DNA from: an uncultured Desulfuromonadales bacterium
Lineage (GTDB): Bacteria > Desulfobacterota > Desulfuromonadia > Desulfuromonadales > Geopsychrobacteraceae
Assembly (NCBI GenBank): GCA_945787295.1
Contig: CALZHQ010000043.1
Coordinates: 1 to 52,484 of the forward strand
Length of the DNA: 52,484 nt
Reading direction: 5' to 3'
The position numbers and the translations under genes are program-made. The notes beneath the pieces were generated by a model, which made no database searches, was not told where the DNA came from, and saw only the letters and a list, made by a program, of their open reading frames with translations. Position 1 is the first letter of the stretch; every line of letters starts with the position of its first letter. Below are positions 8,679 to 16,406 of this stretch, piece after piece.

Positions 8679-9062
8679 CAGCCATAACCATGATGCCCTG
8701 CCTCTGACGAAAGGTCTTTCCTCTAAATGAGGTTTCAAACTCCCGACACTGCCGTGTCAATCCCTGGTTGTCAGATGCTTTCACCGGAGGTTAAAAGTCC
8801 ATAAAACCGTGAGATGCCAGAGCCATTTCCGGCAAATAACGCGACAAAAGCCAGGGGACGGAGAGTCTTAATAAAAACAACTGTTATTTCATCATCTTAA
8901 ACCGCAAGCCCAGAGGGCATGAGTGTTGCAAATGGTTTTCAAACTTGATGCATAAACGGTTTTCTAAAAAACAAAATACCCGTGTACAGATAAAGGACTT
9001 TAGAGTCGAGACAAAAAAACGCATCCAAAATAAGAAAATTGTAATTTTCTTGGCGAACTTGT
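8679..9062. other. Intergenic stretch, no gene seen
   Basis: About 380 bases ahead of the signalling operon promoter. Several GC-rich segments (8740-8870) are followed by an AT-rich upstream region. I could not fit a known riboswitch, including the c-di-GMP classes, and a 64-codon minus-strand frame at 8884-9078 has no support. Confidence 0.5.
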
Positions 9063-9091
9063 TTGATTCCATATCCAAATCACTGTATATT
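9063..9091 (+). promoter_or_regulatory. Sigma-70-like promoter of the HDOD kinase operon
   Basis: TTGATT at 9063-9068, a 17-bp spacer and TATATT at 9086-9091, in an AT-rich region. A start of transcription near 9098 supports the ATG at 9159 as the translation start rather than the TTG at 9063, which lies inside this promoter. Confidence 0.6.
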
Positions 9092-9158
9092 AAGAAATCC
9101 CAAGATTAACAAATTTAAAGTTCGCTCTCCTCCCGCACCAGAAAGGCACGAGATAGAT

Positions 9159-11267
9159 ATGCAGCGTATCTATCTTAAAGACAGAAGCTTCTCGATTGAC
9201 ACGATGCCCTCTGAGATCAGCCTGCTGGTCGAGTTGATGGATTTGTGTAACAACGATGATGCAACCTTTGAAATGTTCTCAAAGGCTATTAAGCGGGACT
9301 CCGGCCTGACCGCAAAATTCCTTAAAATCGCCAACTCTCCACTCTATCGGCAGTGGAACGAAATCAGCGATGTAAAACGGATGCTGATCGTTCTTGGCCT
9401 GAAAAACATCAAAAAAATCATTATCACCAGTGCTGTCCAGCAATTCTTCAGCAAAAATTTTAAAAAATCGGATCGACCGGTCCACCTGCTCTGGTTACGC
9501 TCACTCGTCTGCGCCCATTTGGCAGAATTGATCGCTCGACAAATTAATTATCCAAAGACCGAAGAAGCTTATCTGGCTGGGCTGCTACATCAGGTGGGCA
9601 TTCTGTTGTTACTTTCCAACTATAAAGACAATTACCTGCCAGTCCTGGAGCAATATGACGCAACAGCCAGTTATCGCGAATTGGAACGGAGCAACTACGG
9701 GCTCGACCACTGCGAGGTGGGTGCAGCCCTGATTGAAAACTGGCAGCTTGACTCGTTAATGTCAGATGCAGTCCTTTTTCAGTATGCTGAGGACAAAGAG
9801 CTGGCCAATTCCCCCGTGCTGCTGAGAATTCTATCCGTTGCCCGCAGCCTTTCCTCACCGCTCGACACTGAAGTTGAGGAACAAGACATTACCAAGGCTA
9901 AAAAGTTACTGGGACTGCCACAAGACAGTGTCCTGGAATGCTTGGCGGTTGCCCTCGACGAAAGCAAACAGGTTCTCGCCGAGCTCGGGTTTTCTGATGA
10001 GGCTGATTTTGCCGAAGCCAAGGATCAGGCAAAAACAGAAGTCATCCACAAGCAGAAGGCAGAGCAACTGGCGGAACAGATCAAAAATGTCACTCTGGCC
10101 TACTGCTTTTTGAATGGTGAAAGTGACAACACCGAAAGCTTCATCAAAGAGATCCGGATTAATTTTGACCTGCTCTTCAACCTAAAGAGGTTGTTGTTTC
10201 TTCACCGTGGGAAAAATCCTGATTCTTTGGTTCCATTTAACGATCTGCAGATCAGTAAACTTGATGAAATCAGCTTCACCAGCAAAGATGAAAACAGTGC
10301 CATTATCGACTGTTTTATCCACCGCCGTGGCCTTGACTCATCGGAACATAAAGCATCCATCTCGGACAATCAGATCATCCGGGCCATCGGAGCAGAATGC
10401 GCCTATTTCCTTCCGATCGGCACGACAACCGAAAACCTTGGGGTCCTCGTCATCGGGCTGGCACGTAAAGAACTCGCAGCCTTCAAAGAAAAGCTGCCCC
10501 TGCTACGCTTACTGAGTACAGAAATCGGCAAGAAATATTTCCTCATCACCCAGGCCGAAGGGTCAGAGGACTGCATCAGCTTAACCACCTATGACAAGAT
10601 TGTTCACGAGGTCAGAAACCCGCTGACCATCATTAACAACTATCTGTATATTTTAGGTCGCAAGCTGGATGATGATCATCCGGCGAAAGAGGAAATCAGC
10701 TTTATCAAGGACGAGATGGAACGGGTTGGAGCAATCCTTGTCAAAGCTCGGGGCAGCGAGTTGCAAGTTGATGGCACCAGCCGAACCGACATCAACAAAC
10801 TGCTGAATGAGCTGGATCGCTTTTTCAGCAATTCGCTCTATGGCGAAAAGAACATCAGCTCGACCCTGCAACTGGAGTCAGGGCTGCCTGTACTCAGCTA
10901 TCCGGAACACAAGCTGAAGCAGGTATTTATCAACATCATCAAAAATGCGGTCGAAGCGTTGCCGCAATCCGGCTCGCTGGAAATCAGTTCACGGGACAAC
11001 TGTTTCCAAAATGGAAATCAATTCGTCGAAATATCGCTCAAAGATAACGGCCCGGGGATTCCAGCCAAAGTTTTGAAGAATCTTTTCAAACCTGTCGAAA
11101 GTACCAAAAAGGGGCATTCCGGTTTAGGATTGTCGATTGTCGGGGATTTAATCAGTGAATTATCCGGCACGATCACCTGCTACTCAAGCAGAGAAGCGGG
11201 GACCGAGTTCAAGATCCTGCTGCCGAGAAATCTCGCTGATCAACAGGTGGAACAGCGCAATTTATGA
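9159..11267 (+). CDS. HDOD-domain sensor histidine kinase
   Basis: A cytoplasmic signalling protein of 702 residues with no membrane segment. An HDOD domain fills about residues 15-210 (MPSEISLLVELMDL, DSGLTAKFLKIANSPLY, AYLAGLLHQVGILLL). A GAF-like region of about 100 residues comes before the kinase. The kinase core has H-box HEVRNPL (His483), N-box NIIKNAVEAL, DNGPGIP and GHSGLGLSIV. All catalytic motifs are present, so autophosphorylation is expected. HDOD domains are protein-protein or regulatory modules whose ligands are mostly unknown. The start at 9159 is an ATG with only a weak AG-rich upstream site. The 3' end overlaps the next gene by four bases (ATGA), making the REC-GGDEF-EAL protein its probable phosphorylation partner. 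Confidence 0.85.
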   Translation: MQRIYLKDRSFSIDTMPSEISLLVELMDLCNNDDATFEMFSKAIKRDSGLTAKFLKIANSPLYRQWNEISDVKRMLIVLGLKNIKKIIITSAVQQFFSKNFKKSDRPVHLLWLRSLVCAHLAELIARQINYPKTEEAYLAGLLHQVGILLLLSNYKDNYLPVLEQYDATASYRELERSNYGLDHCEVGAALIENWQLDSLMSDAVLFQYAEDKELANSPVLLRILSVARSLSSPLDTEVEEQDITKAKKLLGLPQDSVLECLAVALDESKQVLAELGFSDEADFAEAKDQAKTEVIHKQKAEQLAEQIKNVTLAYCFLNGESDNTESFIKEIRINFDLLFNLKRLLFLHRGKNPDSLVPFNDLQISKLDEISFTSKDENSAIIDCFIHRRGLDSSEHKASISDNQIIRAIGAECAYFLPIGTTTENLGVLVIGLARKELAAFKEKLPLLRLLSTEIGKKYFLITQAEGSEDCISLTTYDKIVHEVRNPLTIINNYLYILGRKLDDDHPAKEEISFIKDEMERVGAILVKARGSELQVDGTSRTDINKLLNELDRFFSNSLYGEKNISSTLQLESGLPVLSYPEHKLKQVFINIIKNAVEALPQSGSLEISSRDNCFQNGNQFVEISLKDNGPGIPAKVLKNLFKPVESTKKGHSGLGLSIVGDLISELSGTITCYSSREAGTEFKILLPRNLADQQVEQRNL

Positions 11268-13438
11268 TTAATCTATCTGACATAGCCGGAGGTGGCTCAT
11301 CTGCAGAATCGATTCAGGTTCTGATCGTCGACGATGACCCGCGCATCTGTAAAAGTCTGCAACAGATCCTCACGACTGCGGGCCTGAGCTCAGCCTATGC
11401 GGTCGGCGGTTTTGCGGCGTTACGGGCGCTCGACCAGCAGGATTACCAGCTGATCCTGCTCGATCTGAACATGCCCAACATTGACGGACTCGATGTTATC
11501 AATCACATCAACGATAACAATATCGAAACCAACATCATCATTGTCAGCGGGGAACTGGAACTCAACAAAGCGATCGAGGTGCTGACCAACGGAGCCAAAG
11601 ATTTCATCAGAAAACCTTACAGCCCTGACGAGCTGTTATTCTCTATCAAAAATGTTTTGGAAAAACGTGCTCTTGAGCTTGAAAATCGGCAGATGGTTGA
11701 AAAACTAAAAGAGTCGGAAGCGTTGCACAAGTTCATCGTGCACAATTCTCCCGACCTGCTCTACATGCTCGACCAAAATGGATTCTTTTCCTTTGTCAAT
11801 CGCAACCTGACCAAAACCCTCGGTTACACCCATAAAGAGGTCCTTGGAAAACATTATTCAGCCTTCATTTACCCCAAGGATCTGAATCGGGCCAACTATT
11901 TCTTCACGACCCAGAAGCTCCCCAAAGGCACCAAAAAGGTTGAACTTCGCCTGCTATGTAAAGATAATCGCTCGCTGCTGCATGTCGAAGTCAGAGCGAT
12001 GCAGGTGGAAAGGAACTTTGCCGGCGGCTATAAACTCAGCGGCAATGCTAACCATGGAAAAGACGATAATTTCCTCGGCACTTACGGGGTTGCCCGGGAC
12101 ATCACGGAAAAGAAACGTGCAGAGGAGATTATCCGTTTCCAGCATAATCACGACCTGCTGACCGGTCTGCCCAATCGTAACCTGTTGAATGATCGTATTT
12201 CTGTTTTGCTCAGCCAAGCCAAACGGAACAATGAAAAACTGGCGGTCATGTATATCGACATCTACCGCTTCAAAATGATCAACGACACCTATGGGCAGGT
12301 GGTCGGTGATGAAGTCCTCCAGACGGTGGCGTCTATTCTGGAAAGAAGCACCCGTGAAGGGGACACCGTCGCCCGGATTGGCGGAGACGAATTCATCCTG
12401 CTGATTCCGGAGATCAGTTCTGAGCAGGAGGCCATCACGCTCGCGGAAAAAATCATTCAGGAAACTGCCTTTCCTCTCACTTACGAGAACAACGACATCC
12501 ATCTCAGCCTCAGCATCGGCTTAGCGATTTTCCCGGATGACGGGGCCACCAAGGAACAGTTGATTCGGAACGCGGATATCGCCGTCAGCAACTCTAAATC
12601 GACCTCCAGCAGCAATATCTGTCTCTACAATAGCGATTTACAGAATGACAACAGCAACAAAGTTTTCACTGAGAACCTGATTAGAAGTGCGATTCATGAA
12701 GATCAGATCGAAATAAATTACCAACCACAGATCAACCTTTCGACCGGACAGTTACACGCGGTTGAAGCCCTGGTGCGGATCAATTCACCTGAGCATGGAC
12801 TGGTACTGCCGGGACGATTTATCGAAACGGCCGAAGAAACGAACCTGATCAATGAGCTGGGCGACTGTATCCTGGAAAACATTCTGCAGGACGCCAGGGA
12901 TTGGCATTATCAGGGTATCGACATTCAGATCAGCATTAATATCTCTGCGATTCAGTTGGCAATGACCGGTTTTGCCGACTATCTGATAAGCAAGATCACG
13001 GACTACGATTTGCGGCTGAGTATTTTTGAGATTGAGATTACGGAAAATGTTCTGATTCAGAATATGGAGATGACATTATCCAACATTATCAAGCTGACCA
13101 ACCATGGAATCAGGATTGCCATCGACGATTTCGGCACCGGCTATTCCTCTCTCAGCTACCTCGACCAACTCCCGCTGAATACCCTTAAGCTGGACAAATC
13201 GTTTGTCAGAAAAATCACCAAACCGAGTGATGACAACACCATCATTCCGGCGATGCTCAACGTTTCGGCCGGGCTGCAGCTCGACTTCATCGCTGAAGGG
13301 GTGGAAAACAAAATTCAACACGCCTACCTCAAGGCCCTCGATCGCTGCATAGTTCAAGGCTTTTATTATTGTCGGCCGATCGATAACAAAAAAATTCTGG
13401 AGTACGTCAAAAACTATGATTTTAGCGTTTATGGCTGA
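11264..13438 (+). CDS. Response regulator with REC, PAS, GGDEF and EAL domains
   Basis: A 724-residue cytoplasmic protein for turnover of cyclic di-GMP. REC spans about 17-130 (IVDDDP; phospho-acceptor Asp67 in LLDLNMP; Lys117). PAS spans about 145-275 (NSPDLLYMLDQNG). GGDEF spans about 285-450 with the intact motif RIGGDEF (363-367) and the inhibitory site R354-x-x-D357 exactly five residues before it. EAL spans about 465-715 with E491-A-L, N549, the EITEN segment, DDFGTGYSSL (D611, D612) and AEGVEN (E668). Both catalytic centres look complete, so it could make and break c-di-GMP, with the balance set by phosphorylation and PAS input. The usual HxxGD after FKxIND reads QVVGD. It overlaps the HDOD kinase gene and ends at a strong bidirectional terminator. 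Confidence 0.92.
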   Translation: MINLSDIAGGGSSAESIQVLIVDDDPRICKSLQQILTTAGLSSAYAVGGFAALRALDQQDYQLILLDLNMPNIDGLDVINHINDNNIETNIIIVSGELELNKAIEVLTNGAKDFIRKPYSPDELLFSIKNVLEKRALELENRQMVEKLKESEALHKFIVHNSPDLLYMLDQNGFFSFVNRNLTKTLGYTHKEVLGKHYSAFIYPKDLNRANYFFTTQKLPKGTKKVELRLLCKDNRSLLHVEVRAMQVERNFAGGYKLSGNANHGKDDNFLGTYGVARDITEKKRAEEIIRFQHNHDLLTGLPNRNLLNDRISVLLSQAKRNNEKLAVMYIDIYRFKMINDTYGQVVGDEVLQTVASILERSTREGDTVARIGGDEFILLIPEISSEQEAITLAEKIIQETAFPLTYENNDIHLSLSIGLAIFPDDGATKEQLIRNADIAVSNSKSTSSSNICLYNSDLQNDNSNKVFTENLIRSAIHEDQIEINYQPQINLSTGQLHAVEALVRINSPEHGLVLPGRFIETAEETNLINELGDCILENILQDARDWHYQGIDIQISINISAIQLAMTGFADYLISKITDYDLRLSIFEIEITENVLIQNMEMTLSNIIKLTNHGIRIAIDDFGTGYSSLSYLDQLPLNTLKLDKSFVRKITKPSDDNTIIPAMLNVSAGLQLDFIAEGVENKIQHAYLKALDRCIVQGFYYCRPIDNKKILEYVKNYDFSVYG

Positions 13439-13451
13439 CGTTGAAAGTTAA

Positions 13452-13479
13452 AAAGGCCCGGCAAATTTGCCGGGCCTTT
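13452..13479. terminator. Bidirectional rho-independent terminator
   Basis: A perfect 28-bp palindrome with AAAGGCCCGGCAAA as its left arm, flanked by A-rich sequence on the left and T-rich on the right. It sits between convergent genes (stops at 13438 and 13487) and can end both transcripts. Confidence 0.95.
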
Positions 13480-13486
13480 GATTTTC

Positions 13487-16147
13487 TTAGCCTTCCAGAA
13501 GGACCGCATGTGCTGCGGCCAGACGGGCGATCGGCACCCGGTATGGCGAACAGGACACATAATCGAGTCCGATGTCATGACAGAAGATAACACTGGTCGG
13601 CTCGCCACCATGCTCGCCACAGATCCCGACTTTCAAATCTGGACGGGTTTGGCGCCCCTTCTCTGTGCCCATGCGGACCAGCTGGCCAACCCCGGCCCGA
13701 TCGAGATAAATGAATGGGTCACGAACAAACACCCCGCGCTCTACATAATCGGCGAGAAAGTTCCCGGCATCATCCCGTGACAAACCGTAGGTGGTCTGGG
13801 TCAGGTCATTGGTCCCGAAGGAGAAGAAATCGGCCTGTTGGGCAACCTTGTCTGCCATCAGGGCAGCACGCGGCAGTTCGATCATGGTCCCGATCAGATA
13901 ATCGACCTTGACACCAAAACGTTCACAAACCTCCTCGGCAACCTTGATCGCGTTCGCCCGCAGGATTTTCAGCTCGTTGACGTGGCTGACCAGAGGAATC
14001 ATGATTTCCGGGACGATGCTAAAACCTTCGTCCCGGACCAACTCACAGGCGGCTTCCATGATCGCCTGAACCTGCATGTCGTAAACTTCCGGATAGGAAA
14101 TTCCCAATCGGCAACCACGGTGCCCGAGCATCGGGTTAAATTCGTGCAACGCCTCAACATGCTCCTTAACCTCAGAGAAGCGAATTCCGGCAATAGCCGC
14201 CAGCTCGGCGACATCATCATCGGTCTGCGGCAGGAATTCGTGGAGCGGCGGGTCGAGTAAGCGGATCGTGACCGGGAAGCCCTTCATTTCACGGAAAATG
14301 CCGAGAAAATCACTTTTCTGCATCGGCAAGATCTTCGCCAGAGCATTGACCCTGCCCTGCAGGTCATCGGCAAGGATCATCTCCCGGACCGCCTGAATTC
14401 TATCACCTTCAAAGAACATGTGTTCGGTCCGGCAGAGGCCGATCCCTTCGGCACCAAATTCGCGGGCAACCCGAGAGTCCTTGGGTGTATCCGCATTGGT
14501 CCGCACCCGCAAGCGGCGGACTTTATCGACCCAGACCATCAGTTCGGCAAAGTCACCACTGACCTCCGGCTGGATTTTAGGCACATCGCCAAGGATCACC
14601 TGCCCGGCCGAGCCGTCAAGGGTAATCACATCACCCCGCTTGATCACAAGTCCTGACTTGGTAGTCATCTGCTGTTTTTCGTAATCGATTTTCAGTTCGC
14701 CACAGCCAGCAACACAGCATTTACCCATTCCCCGGGCAACCACTGCCGCGTGTGAGGTCATGCCACCCCGCGCAGTCAGAATTCCCTGGGCGGCATTCAT
14801 GCCATGAATGTCCTCCGGGCTAGTTTCGACCCGCACCAGAATCACCTTCTGCTTCAAACGGTTCTGTTCTTCAGCCTCATCGGCACTGAAGACCACCTTA
14901 CCGCTGGCAGCCCCCGGCGATGCAGGCAAGCCCTTGGCAATAACGTTTTTTTCCGCGCTCGGGTCGAGGGAGGGATGCAGCAACTGATCTAGCTGCTCGG
15001 GATCAACTCGTAAAATGGCCTCTTTTTCGCTGATCAGCCCTTCTTTCACCATGTCAACAGCAATCCGGATTGCCGAGTGAGCCGTCCGTTTACCGGTCCG
15101 GGTCTGCAGCATGTACAGCTTGCCCTTTTCGATGGTGAACTCGATATCCTGCATTTCGCGATAATGTTTCTCGAGAGTTTCACGGATCTTATCCAGCTGG
15201 GCGTAACAATCGGGCATCACGTCTTCCATCGCCGGCAGATCGCCTTCTTTATGTTTGGCCTTATTGATCGGTTGGGGGGTCCGAATTCCGGCAACCACAT
15301 CCTCACCCTGGGCGTTGACCAGGTACTCGCCATAGAAGTAGTTTTCACCCGTTGAGGGATCACGGGTAAAAGCGACGCCGGTGGCACAGTCATCCCCCAT
15401 ATTGCCGTAAACCATCGACTGGACATTGACGGCCGTTCCCCATTCGGCAGGGATGTCGTTCAGTTTGCGATAGGTAATCGCCCGCTGGTTCATCCAGGAT
15501 CCGAACACCGCTCCGATAGCCCCCCAGAGCTGCTCTTCCGGATCTTCGGGGAACCCTTGCCCGATCTCTTCCTGAACCTTCTTTTTGAACAGGTCGACCA
15601 GTTGCTTCAGATCAGCAGCATTCAGATCGGTATCGAGTTCGATCCCTTTCTCCTCTTTCATCTTTTCCAGGATATTTTCCAGAATCTCGCCATCCAGTTC
15701 AAGAACAACATTGGAATACATCTGGATGAAGCGGCGGTAGGAATCGTAGGCGAAGCGCGGGTCACCGCTCTGATCAATAATGCCCTGTACGGTCTGGTCA
15801 TTAAGACCAAGGTTTAGTACCGTGTCCATCATTCCCGGCATCGAGGCCCGGGCGCCGGAACGGACCGAAACCAGTAACGGGTTCTGCGGGTCTCCAAAGG
15901 TTTTCCCCATCATGCGTTCGACCTTACCGAGTGCTTCCTTGACCTGATCGACCAACCCGTCCGGGTAATGGCGATTGTTCTTATAGAACTCGGTACAAAC
16001 TTCTGTCGTCAGGGTAAAACCTGCCGGAACCGGCAAGCCGATGGAGAGCATTTCTGCGAGGTTGGCCCCCTTGCCACCAAGCAGGTTACGCATCTCACCG
16101 GAACCCTCCACCTGACCTTCACCAAAAAAATACACGTACTTCGTCAT
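13487..16147 (-). CDS. ppdK: Pyruvate, phosphate dikinase
   Basis: Interconverts pyruvate, ATP and phosphate with phosphoenolpyruvate, AMP and pyrophosphate; in anaerobes it can serve gluconeogenesis or glycolysis. The 886-residue length is normal. Seen are the N-terminal ATP-grasp region (GGKGANLAEM, SVRSGARASMPGMMDTVLNLG), the phosphohistidine domain with the catalytic loop RGGMTSHAAVVARGMG, and the C-terminal PEP/pyruvate barrel (GAEGIGLCRTEHMF, FGTNDLTQTTYGLSRDD, GICGEHGG). The start at 16147 (MTKYVYFFGE) follows GAGGAG; an ATG ten codons upstream lacks one. A leader with possible attenuator structure precedes it. Confidence 0.97.
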   Translation of the reverse strand: MTKYVYFFGEGQVEGSGEMRNLLGGKGANLAEMLSIGLPVPAGFTLTTEVCTEFYKNNRHYPDGLVDQVKEALGKVERMMGKTFGDPQNPLLVSVRSGARASMPGMMDTVLNLGLNDQTVQGIIDQSGDPRFAYDSYRRFIQMYSNVVLELDGEILENILEKMKEEKGIELDTDLNAADLKQLVDLFKKKVQEEIGQGFPEDPEEQLWGAIGAVFGSWMNQRAITYRKLNDIPAEWGTAVNVQSMVYGNMGDDCATGVAFTRDPSTGENYFYGEYLVNAQGEDVVAGIRTPQPINKAKHKEGDLPAMEDVMPDCYAQLDKIRETLEKHYREMQDIEFTIEKGKLYMLQTRTGKRTAHSAIRIAVDMVKEGLISEKEAILRVDPEQLDQLLHPSLDPSAEKNVIAKGLPASPGAASGKVVFSADEAEEQNRLKQKVILVRVETSPEDIHGMNAAQGILTARGGMTSHAAVVARGMGKCCVAGCGELKIDYEKQQMTTKSGLVIKRGDVITLDGSAGQVILGDVPKIQPEVSGDFAELMVWVDKVRRLRVRTNADTPKDSRVAREFGAEGIGLCRTEHMFFEGDRIQAVREMILADDLQGRVNALAKILPMQKSDFLGIFREMKGFPVTIRLLDPPLHEFLPQTDDDVAELAAIAGIRFSEVKEHVEALHEFNPMLGHRGCRLGISYPEVYDMQVQAIMEAACELVRDEGFSIVPEIMIPLVSHVNELKILRANAIKVAEEVCERFGVKVDYLIGTMIELPRAALMADKVAQQADFFSFGTNDLTQTTYGLSRDDAGNFLADYVERGVFVRDPFIYLDRAGVGQLVRMGTEKGRQTRPDLKVGICGEHGGEPTSVIFCHDIGLDYVSCSPYRVPIARLAAAHAVLLEG

Positions 16148-16314
16148 TGAACTACTCCTCTTCTCTGTCTCGTCCACAATGTAACAATAAAAAAAGGCCG
16201 AAAAACAAACCGGTCCCAGAAAGAGGCCTTGGCTGAAAACAACGGACAGACCGGTAGCGCAGCTATCAGGATAACTTCTGAATCCTGCACTATCGGCCTA
16301 TCGATTCTTCGCAT
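16144..16314 (-). CDS. Possible 56-codon ORF overlapping the ppdK start
   Basis: An ATG at 16314 is preceded at 7 bases by GGGGGAGG, one of the strongest ribosome-binding sites in the window. The frame runs 56 codons and its TGA overlaps the ppdK ATG. The peptide starts MRRIDRPIVQ and has a Phe/Trp-rich stretch (SFWDRFVFRPFF) where it crosses the T-rich repeats. It resembles no family I know. It could be a leader peptide coupling translation to ppdK, or a chance frame over a structured leader. Confidence 0.25.
   Translation of the reverse strand: MRRIDRPIVQDSEVILIAALPVCPLFSAKASFWDRFVFRPFFIVTLWTRQRRGVVQ
16189..16255 (-). promoter_or_regulatory. Interleaved inverted repeats, possible attenuator of ppdK
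   Basis: Read on the minus strand, four short arms occur in the order 1-2-1'-2'. Arm 1 is ACCGGTC (16255-16249), arm 2 AAGGCC (16230-16225), arm 1' GACCGGT (16215-16209) and arm 2' GGCCTT (16199-16194), followed at once by seven T. Pairing 2:2' gives a terminator-like hairpin with a long loop. Pairing 1:1' would exclude it, as in an antiterminator. Both arm sequences are near-palindromic, so chance is possible. Confidence 0.35.
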
Positions 16315-16406
16315 TCAAGAACCTCCCCCAAGGACGGATTGTCCTTCGGCCACAAAAAACATGACTCTAAAAAGACCGCTTTACGGGCCGTCACTCCGCG
16401 CAATAA

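Noticed and set aside
8884..9078. A 64-codon minus-strand frame rich in Phe and Lys
   Set aside because: It lies in AT-rich DNA overlapping the predicted promoter, has no ribosome-binding site, and its composition follows base bias.
8679..9158. Possible riboswitch before the HDOD kinase operon, given its c-di-GMP output
   Set aside because: I could not match the conserved core of either c-di-GMP class, and the predicted promoter leaves only about 60 bases of leader.
16249..16330. tRNA-like sequence on the plus strand (GGTAGCGCAG with a CAGGAT/ATCCTG stem)
   Set aside because: The loop has nine bases, the stem does not fit a 5-bp anticodon arm, and no acceptor or T-arm pairs.
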